From NCBI GenBank assembly GCA_021029095.1, contig JAJOHG010000566.1, positions 1-13,781 of the forward strand: DNA of 13,781 nucleotides. The letters are read 5' to 3'. The DNA is from Phellopilus nigrolimitatus. Taxonomy: Eukaryota; Basidiomycota; Agaricomycetes; Hymenochaetales; Hymenochaetaceae. The notes under the pieces were generated by a model. That model made no database searches, was not told where the DNA came from, and saw only the letters and a program-made list of their open reading frames with translations. This document shows, in pieces, positions 8,293 to 13,781 of the stretch (position 1 is its first letter; each line of letters starts with the position of its first letter). Made by a program: the position numbers and the translations under genes.

Positions 8293-8430
8293 TAGCATGT
8301 TTAGCATGTTTAGTGTGTTTAGCGCATTTAGCTATTAGGTGGATAGTGTGGTAGCGTGATTAGCTTCTATAGTTTCTATAGTTGTTTAGTGTGGTAGCGT
8401 GATTAGCCTTCTATAGTTTCTATAGTTGTT
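8293..8430. repeat. Two adjacent minisatellites
   Basis: At 8293-8328 there are four 9-bp units of the type TAGCATGTT, with a fifth weaker unit to 8337. At 8344-8386 and 8387-8430 two 43/44-bp units follow head to tail, beginning TAGTGTGGTAGCGTGATTAG and differing by a single C. Each unit ends with two copies of TTTCTATAG-like sequence. Confidence 0.85.
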
Positions 8431-8636
8431 ATTAGGATGTACTCATATTTAAACTCATTGTCTAATTGTGCCCCGGACAAACCATGCATAAATTCAGTAT
8501 TGGTCCGTAATCCAGCAACTCAAAGTATGATATCAATGTTCATATCGAACTTAAGTAATGAGCCTGTCTAATATACATCTTTATAGGTTGTTTTGTCAGT
8601 AAAACTGTTGACAAAAAACTGCTTTGCCAGCTCCAC

Positions 8637-9431
8637 TAGGGCTCATCACGAGTCCTTAATACCCATGGAAAACTGTGACTACTAGTAGGGCTCACCACAA
8701 GTCCACCGAGGGTTGACCCGGATCCGTTGGCAGGTCACCCACGACGAAAAATTCTATTCCCAGACCTGCCTTGACCCGGACACATACAGACATGGATTCC
8801 TGGGTCCTCAGAAACCCGCGGGTGCAGGTCAAGCAGGTCAACGGTTAGTTTACAATTTTTATAGCATTATGCAGCACTTGTTAGAAATAAATAGTAAATG
8901 ATACGAAAACACTCTACAAGCTGATCCCAGCCTCTGTGTCTTGATTCCTATCCTTCTCCTTAACTTGATGAGGTGCTCCGAGCTCGGGCTGCCCTGTGCA
9001 CAAAATGAAACTTGCAGAATGAAGCACGCAAAACGAAGTGCAAAGAACAAAGTGCGAAAAAAGAAATCGTGGGAGTTTAGGGAATGCATGGGAAAGTGCG
9101 GACAAGTCTGTCTGTTGCTTCTGTTGGCTTAGTCATAAATCAGAAATATGATCTTTTGACCCCTGCAAAATCCAAAATTCATATGAACTAGAGTTCTAAA
9201 CAATTTGAACTTCACTTTATATGACCCTAATGAATGTTCTGTATCATCACTGGCTGCCTTGAAAACCTATGAACTACCTGGGGGTATTGGAAAATCACAA
9301 ATTCTCAACCCGAACCCATGACAATCCGTTTCCCACAGATCGCCCGTTGACGGGTGATCCGTGAATATGGATCTGTAGTCCAGGTTTGGTCACAGGTTTC
9401 CACAGGTTTTAAAGTCTCATGGTGAGCTCTA
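8637..9431. mobile_element. TIR element without coding capacity, MITE-like (795 bp with TA borders)
   Basis: Left end 8637-8680 and the reverse complement of 9388-9431 align over 44 positions without gaps, with 34 identities (TAGGGCTCATCACGAG against TAGAGCTCACCATGAG). The outermost TA on both sides fits a TA target duplication. A second partial copy of the left end occurs at 8686-8704. Just inside both ends lie GGGTTGACCCGG/CACCCGTCAACGGG-type words. The interior (about 8705-9387) is AT-rich with only short chance frames. The right end sits exactly where similarity to Hsp70 stops, so the element or its insertion removed the Hsp70 C-terminus. The superfamily is not resolved; TA borders suggest Tc1/mariner-like. 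Confidence 0.6.
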
Positions 9432-10327
9432 TCTGACACGCCCAGAGTGCCACCGGCTCCAGGGAAGCTGCCTGGAGTCCCTGGGCCACCAAGGAATCTG
9501 CCCGCACCGGGGAAGCTGCCTGCGCCAGGCACTCCACCTGCACCTGCAGATTGGTAGAACTTCTGCATGATTGGGCCCGCGATTCCTTTGAGCTCCTTCT
9601 GCTTCTTCTTGTACTCCTCCTTTGACGCTTCCTGCAAGTTGTCGAGCCATGAAATCGCCTCATTCACTGCAGTCTCAAGGAGTGTCTTGTTGTCTGCGTC
9701 GAACTTGTCCTTCACCTTCTCATCCGTGATCGAATTGCACAGGTGGTACACGTAGGACTCGAGACCGTTCTTGGTAGTGATATGCAAAGCGGCTCCCTCG
9801 CCCTCAGCTATAAAGAAAATATAGTCAGAGTTTAATATGGATGATAGAACTGAGTATTTGCTTACCCTTGAATTTCTCAGTGTTGCTGACCATACACTTG
9901 ATCTCCTCCTTTGTAAGATGACCCTTGTCGTTAGTGATCATGATGCGGTTTGACTTTCCGGTCATCTTATCCGAGGCAGACACGTTAAGGATACTGTTAG
10001 TGTTGATGTCGAAGGTGACCTCAACCTGAGGAACACTGCGCAGGTGGGTCACCAGAAAGCTCGATCTTGCCGAGGAGGTTGTTGTCCTTCATGCGCGCAT
10101 GCTCGCCCTTGAAATCCTGGATAAGGACACCGGACTGGTTGTCAGAGTATGTCGAGAAGATTTTGGACTTCATCGGGACAGTCGTGTTGCACTTAATTAG
10201 CGTGGTCATGACACCACTGGCAGTCTCAATACCGAGCGAGAGCGGTGCGACATTGAGGAGGAGATTCTGAGTCTTCTAGGAAGGTGAGGATGGCAGCCTG
10301 AACAGTGGCACCATGCAAAGTCATGTT
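9432..10327 (-). pseudogene. Hsp70 (Ssa-type) C-terminal fragment, frameshifted
   Basis: Cytosolic Hsp70 folds proteins with an ATPase domain, a substrate-binding domain and a helical lid; only the last two are partly present here. From high to low coordinates the pieces are HGATVQAAIL (near 10300), [20 protein letters not shown], the substrate-binding domain up to LLGKIELSG, then [20 protein letters not shown] and [21 protein letters not shown] 58-nt intron (9808-9865) with GTAAGC donor and TTTATAG acceptor follows, then [19 protein letters not shown] through [20 protein letters not shown] and a GAG-FPGAG-rich tail. Frameshifts lie near 10275-10285 and 10034-10042. The ATPase domain is absent, and the EEVD tail is replaced at 9431 by the TIR element; the frame then runs on to a stop at 9305. 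The retained intron shows a DNA-level copy. It cannot give a working chaperone. Confidence 0.88.
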
Positions 10328-10742
10328 GCGAACAAACAAATTGATGATACACTGATGATGCACATCAAATTTTAGCTAAGTCCAATTTCACACGCTCCGT
10401 CAGAGCGTTCAGACGGAAGCACCCAAAGTGTGGGAAAACACGTGACAAGTGATGACTCGCATGGAAATATGTGACAAGTGGCACATGATGTGACTCATGA
10501 TGATTTTCATTGCCACGTCACTTTGTCTTTTTCGCCACCATCATCCCCTCCCACTCTTACATTTGTTTTTCTATTTTCTTTTGCTTTATTCTTTCTAGCC
10601 CTATCTCTGCACGGCTAAGGGTGCCCAATTAGGAGCCGCTGCGCGAGTGGGGTAGTGCATGTTGAGCTATTATGCTTCCTTGTGTTTATAGTAAAGGTTT
10701 TTTTTTTATGATGCAATTTTTTCCCTTTGCTTCGACTCATTG
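10328..10742. other. Non-coding stretch upstream of the Hsp70 fragment
   Basis: I see no gene. There are short imperfect inverted words (ACGCTC...GAGCGT at about 10390-10407; GTGACAAGTGGCA and TGCCACGTCAC at about 10471-10521) and a T-run near 10698. They do not add up to a recognisable element. Confidence 0.45.
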
Positions 10743-10937
10743 CCACCAGCCTGGGCAGAAAGATGGCTTTGAAGTTGCTTCATGCCTTAGCACTGAGGTT
10801 CGCTTCATGTGCCTGCTCGGGTGGTGATGGTTTTCCCCTATGCTCCAACCACCGGCCTGGGCAGAAAAGATGGCATTGAAGTTGCTTCATGCCTTAGCAC
10901 TGAGGTTTGCTTCATGTGTCTGCTCACACGGTGATGG
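10743..10937. repeat. Two-copy direct repeat, period about 106 bp
   Basis: 10743-10830 and 10849-10937 are nearly identical (starting CCACCAGCCTGGGCAGAAA and ending GTGATGG). They differ by about ten substitutions and a one-base indel. Neither copy carries a convincing reading frame. It looks like a recent tandem duplication. Confidence 0.9.
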
Positions 10938-11026
10938 CTCGCTTCATGCACTCTCCCCCGCAGATCCTGTGCGGATGTTCACCTGCAGGTACGCCTTCTG
11001 GTTGTTTGTTAATGTTGGTTACTTAA

Positions 11027-11348
11027 CTTTGCCTCCCTGATCGTCGATACACGTCTGACCAGTACGACGGGCCCGTGACCCGAGCATTGACCGTCCGCAG
11101 ACGCAATACTCCCAACAGTAGTGCCAACAGCCGCAATTCGAACCTCAAGCCAATGCCAACCGCCAGACTATGTGGAGTTCGGTGTTGGATGCTGGACGCG
11201 ACCCAGCTATGCCTGCGCATCCGGGACACGTTCGTGCAGATGGAGTAGCCCGCGGAGGCCATGACGAAGGCGTTTACACCGCAGGGTTTACTGTCTGCTG
11301 GCCCGCAGGACAAGCAGGACCGGTCTGCGAAGCGCCAGGAGGAGCTCG
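11027..11348 (+). pseudogene. Possible coding remnant, unrecognised
   Basis: One plus-strand frame reads with coding-like codons from about 11027 to TAG 11246-11248. It includes VTRALTVRRRNTPNSS and WMLDATQLCLRIRDTFVQME. It continues in the same frame past the stop with MTKAFTPQGLLSAGPQDKQD and RSAKRQEELA to the start of the L24 repeat unit. An intron with donor GTACGC near 10990 could precede it. The single in-frame stop suggests a broken fragment. It overlaps a candidate last exon of the L24 gene on the opposite strand (11274-11324); both cannot be right. No family is recognised. Confidence 0.25.
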
Positions 11349-11864
11349 CGCGCGAGACGGGCGCGTCGAGGCAAGTTCAGGGCGAGATGCGGCGGGAAGA
11401 AAATGCAAACGCACCTTGGCCTTGTCTTTTTTCGACTCCTTGTCCTTCCTCTCTGCCTTCGCCCGGGCGATGGCGGCCTGGCGCGCCTTGGTGCGGTCGA
11501 TCTCGGTCTGGTTGCGGCACGCGGCGATGGCGGCAAGGTCGGCGCCGACGATGCCGCGCTGGTGCTTCACGGTGCGGCGCGTGCGCTTCTTGGAGGCCTC
11601 CTCGGCGAGCCCCTTCTTGTGCATGCACCGGTAGACCTGCGTCCACGCAATCTTGCGCGGGTTTTTGCGCTGCAGGAAGAGTGACTCGTTCGTTCTTACC
11701 GTTTGCGAAGCGGAAGACCTGGAGAGACGGGGGTTCAGCAGCAGTCGAATGTGGGCGGACAAGCGCGCGCGGTCGGACTGACGCACTTTGCTGTCGCCGC
11801 AAACGAACAAGCGCCCCTTGCTGGGGTAGATTTTGTAGCCCGAGAACGAGTCGATTTCAACCTT
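11274..11864 (-). pseudogene. 60S ribosomal protein L24e gene copy with a 4-bp insertion
   Basis: L24e is a basic protein of the large ribosomal subunit. Exon 2 (11787-11864) encodes KVEIDSFSGYKIYPSKG and RLFVCGDSK. Exon 3 (11415-11718) encodes VFRFAN, then SLFLQRKNPRKIAWTQVYR, HKKGLAEEASKKRTRRTVKH, QRGIVGADLAAIAA and a Lys/Ala-rich helix. Introns lie at 11719-11786 (GTGCGT donor) and from 11414 down. In exon 3 a tandem CGTT CGTT at 11687-11694 adds four bases against the family, between KN and ESLFLQ, and shifts the frame. Without it exon 3 would be exactly 100 codons. The initiator exon is not identifiable: ATGGGGTAAGG near 11905 does not splice cleanly. A last exon at 11274-11324 is possible but unusual in sequence. 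So this is a broken copy, unless the four bases are a sequencing error. Confidence 0.85.
11349..11613 (-). repeat. L24-containing repeat unit, copy 1
   Basis: A direct repeat of 12571-12814. It covers most of L24 exon 3 and about 65 bp of the following intron. The flanks differ completely beyond both ends. Confidence 0.9.
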
Positions 11865-11939
11865 CTGTAGGTCCGAGCGGGTGCTCCGTCAGCGACCCTC
11901 CATCCTTACCCCATCCCTCACTGCCTCCACCACTGTAGC

Positions 11940-12570
11940 GCCCCTCCTGCCCCTCCCACGACCTCCAAACCGATTCTCACGCCCATCAGCACCGGGCCCT
12001 CAACAACGACCACCTCACCATCGAGCGGCGCGCCATACCCGTCCCCGCCGACTTCGCCACCGTCGACCGCCGCATCCGCGGGGACAGACGACGCCGCAGA
12101 GAGCCCCAGCCCCGCATCGAGCGAGGACAGCGCGCTCCCGGCGTCGCCGAACAGCACAGGCGCCGTGGCGGGCGGCAGCCCCCGCCGTACCCGCACGAGC
12201 CCGCACACACGCGCAGCGGCAGCGCGTACGCGCCAGTGCCCGTGCCGCCGCCGTATGGCAAACTCGGCGAGGCGTTCTCGCTCCCCGGGTTCAGCGCGGG
12301 CTTCGGCGCGGTCGGCGTCGTCGCGCCGATGGCGCAGGCGCTGCAGGTGCACCGTGCGCCCGCGTGCCGCTGCTGGGAAGACGGGCGGCGAGCCGACGCT
12401 CGTGTCGAGCGTGTCCATGGGCCACGGCCATGGCTTCGGCGGCGGCGTGGTCGGATATGGAGGGGCGGGGGCAGGGACGAGGACGCGATGATGGTCGTGC
12501 TGGACGACGAGAAGCGCGCGGGCACGGCGTACTACGAGACCGTGCACCGCCCAATGGGCCGCGCACCGCA
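11940..12570 (+). pseudogene. Ser/Pro-rich protein fragment, frame-shuffled
   Basis: Four plus-strand segments have natural-looking composition but alternate between two frames. They are 11940 to about 12170 (TSKPILTPISTGPSTTTTSP and a Ser/Pro/Ala-rich acidic stretch), about 12172-12350 (PVPPPYGKLGEAFSLPGFSA, then GAVGVVAPMAQALQV), about 12352-12470 (GGEPTLVSSVSMGHGHGFGG) and about 12470-12570 (DAMMVVLDDEKRAGTAYYET). Between them the frame turns Arg-rich, which is typical of an out-of-frame read through GC-rich coding DNA. The parts resemble a long disordered region of a fungal regulatory protein. There is no DNA-binding or catalytic domain. It begins after an acceptor-like CACTGTAG at 11938 and is cut off by the second L24 unit. 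Sequencing indels could produce the same pattern. Confidence 0.4.
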
Positions 12571-12814
12571 CGCGAGAGACGGGCGCGTCGAGGCAAGTTC
12601 AGGGCGAGATCCGGCGGGAAGAAAACGCAAACGCACCTTGGTCTTGTCCTTTTCGACTCCTTGTCCTTCTTCTCTGCCTTCGCCCTGGCGATGGCAGCCT
12701 GGCACACCTTCGTGCGGTCGATTTCGGTCTGGTTGCGGTGCGCGGTCGACGATGCCGTGCTGGTGCTTTACGGTGCGGCACGCGCGCTTCTTTGAGGTCT
12801 CGTGCGCTAGGCCC
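12571..12814 (-). pseudogene. L24e fragment, second and more decayed copy
   Basis: A direct repeat of 11349-11613 containing only the middle of L24 exon 3 and part of the next intron. It reads GLAHETSKKRACRTVKHQHG, then loses 20 bp (within the GADLAAIAA region) and shifts frame. A further 1-bp loss in the Lys-rich part restores it at KDKTK. The net loss is 21 bp, so the minus frame is open but encodes wrong residues in between. The intron donor GTGCGT and its following sequence are kept, which shows a DNA-level duplication. Upstream exons and the ribosome-binding N-terminal half are absent, so this copy is non-functional. Confidence 0.85.
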
Positions 12815-12878
12815 AACTCTCGCTTTTTTGGTTGAAGGCTTTTTATTTGCTCGTCTTCTTGCGTTCGATCAACCCCAT

Positions 12879-13402
12879 ATGCAAACCCTCCAACATATCA
12901 TGGCCCATCGGGGCGCTTGCGCGACCCGCTCAAACGCTCGATGGCACCCATATACCCCGCCGCGCCAGATTGGCTCGGCGGGCACGTCGGCTGCGAGCAC
13001 ACCCAATCATGCTGCTCTTCTCCTGTCTTCTCACCATCACTGTGTCGACAACAATCATTTAATCACCCCTGCTTCGTCTGTGTACACTATCTCTCCCGCA
13101 TCCTCTTCATTTTCTCAATCCCCACACCCCTCATCCTCTGACTCGCAACTTGTGTTGCCTCAGGCTCCGAAACCGCAACCTGCTCCAAAGGTCCCTCCGG
13201 CAAAAGCAAATTACGTGGAGTCACTCGTCGGTGAGTCTAAGTGTTTACGACACGCTTCTTTCGCGATGTGTGTCTGATTATTCCTGTATTAGATCAAGCC
13301 GTCAAAACTTGTCAGACATATGGCGACCAAGTCGTGCTTCTCCTTCTTCGACGCCTTCATTCCCCGGAAAAGCACCTCGTCGTCCGCAATCTCCTTCCGT
13401 AG
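12879..13402 (+). pseudogene. Probable cyclin (Pho85-type) N-terminus, truncated
   Basis: Exon 1 (12879-13230) starts MQTLQHIMAHRGACATRS and continues through a Ser/Pro/His-rich disordered part (SSVYTISPASSSFSQSPHPS) to a Pro/Lys stretch and KANYVESLV. A 62-nt intron (13231-13292; GTGAGT donor, TGTATTAG acceptor) joins in phase to DQAVKTCQTYGD. The order of a disordered Ser/Pro N-terminus followed by YVESLVD-AVK resembles fungal Pho85-type cyclins just before the cyclin box. That is recall of family style, not a search. Instead of the box, the frame enters DNA that encodes a Prp2-like helicase on the other strand, and stops at 13400-13402. The CDK-binding fold is therefore missing. The spliced frame of 153 codons is open, so a short protein could still be made. 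Confidence 0.45.
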
Positions 13403-13781
13403 GAGCTCAATTTGCTGGAGTTCTCGCTTCGAAAGATAGTCTTGCCGAGAGCGCTCACGGAGGGACGGCATGGCGGCTACTCGCGCAGCGGCATCGTCTG
13501 CGAGTTGTCGACGCTGGGCATCTTCTGTGGCTGCGCCCTTCGAAGACCGGTCCTCGACTACTTTCTTCGTGCGGTCCTTGTCGCGCTCACGCATCCGATC
13601 CGCAAACGCGTCCCGCTCGTCTAAATCTCTCCGTCTTTCGCGCTCTCTCCTCTCGTCCTCATCTTCAAGCAGTTCTGTATCATCCTCTCCCGCGTCCGGC
13701 TCTCTTCCCTTGGCTCGTCCTCGTCGCCCTTACATCGCTTCCGCGCAACCTCTTCGTTGCTTTCCCACTCCCTTCCGTTCG
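13289..13781 (-). pseudogene. Prp2/DHX16-type DEAH helicase, N-terminal fragment
   Basis: Prp2/DHX16 is the DEAH-box ATPase that activates the spliceosome before the first step. The minus strand encodes part of its charged N-terminal region. WESNEEVARKR (about 13740-13771) comes first, then EDDTELLEDEDERRERERRR, DERDAFADRMRERDKDRTKK, MPSLRERSRQDYLSKRELQQ and LRKEIADDEVLFRGMKASKK, ending at EKHDL (13328). From there the sequence departs from the family and stops at 13289-13291 without a proper donor site, so the RecA-like helicase core is absent. Near 13697-13704 the reading shifts by one frame between EPREE and PDAGEDD. The start lies beyond the window end. It is a truncated, broken copy unless the assembly is wrong here. 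Confidence 0.75.

Noticed and set aside
8293..8430. CRISPR-like array
   Set aside because: The units are head-to-tail minisatellite repeats without unique spacers, in a eukaryotic context.
10600..10660. tRNA-like stretch near CACGGCTAAGGGTGCCC
   Set aside because: No cloverleaf forms and the A and B box consensus is missing.
11918..12571. 217-residue minus-strand open frame
   Set aside because: Antisense shadow of the Ser/Pro-rich plus-strand segments, with Arg/Ala/Val-rich low-complexity composition.
11881..12795. 304-residue plus-strand open frame
   Set aside because: It is extremely Arg/Pro-rich, the typical out-of-frame read of GC-rich coding DNA, and it runs through the antisense of the L24 fragment.
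9432..13781. Helitron as the capturing element
   Set aside because: I found no convincing 5' TC end, or 3' CTRR end with a preceding hairpin, bounding the fragments. Kept only as a hypothesis.

Overview
The window looks like nuclear DNA from a filamentous basidiomycete, probably an Agaricomycete. It has short introns (44-90 nt) with GTRNGT-type donors, TATA-box promoters and low gene density. It also holds a diverged member of a protein family I know only as Agaricomycete hypothetical proteins, and fragments of eukaryotic housekeeping genes (cytosolic Hsp70, ribosomal protein L24e, the Prp2/DHX16 splicing helicase, a probable Pho85-type cyclin). There are no bacterial operons, rRNA, tRNA or CRISPR arrays that I can see.

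Left part (1-5.5 kb). A 158-base poly-C run, probably an assembly artefact, opens the window. It is followed by a small single-span membrane protein (233-424, +) and a Gly/Ala-rich small protein that needs a 44-nt intron (580-899, +). A block of very diverged repeats then leads to a clean TATA box and a two-exon 91-residue gene (2337-2679, +) that resembles an isolated KA1 domain. Two unrecognised minus-strand genes follow: a doubtful one at 3665-4117 and a convincing one at 4346-4795 with its own TATA box.

Middle part (5.5-9.4 kb). A perfect 36-bp inverted repeat with a 1-nt loop lies at 5485-5557. A pogo/Fot1-like DNA transposon remnant (5896-6605) has perfect 26-bp terminal inverted repeats, TA at both ends and a decayed transposase C-terminus. 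Next is a gene of the Agaricomycete family (6853 to about 8053 or 8288, +), with two compensating frameshifts in its best conserved part. After minisatellites, a second element with 44-bp inverted ends (34/44 matching) and TA borders spans 8637-9431.

Right part (9.4-13.8 kb). This is a mosaic of truncated gene pieces on both strands: the Hsp70 C-terminal region, two copies of an L24 fragment in direct orientation, a Ser/Pro-rich protein piece between them, a cyclin N-terminus and a Prp2 N-terminal region. The pieces keep introns where introns are expected, so they were copied as DNA rather than as retrogenes. Most carry frameshifts, and several end abruptly against one another. The genes do not form a pathway; the region reads as a transposon-rich graveyard of gene fragments. 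The main open question is whether a capturing element built it or whether it is ordinary segmental decay or misassembly.
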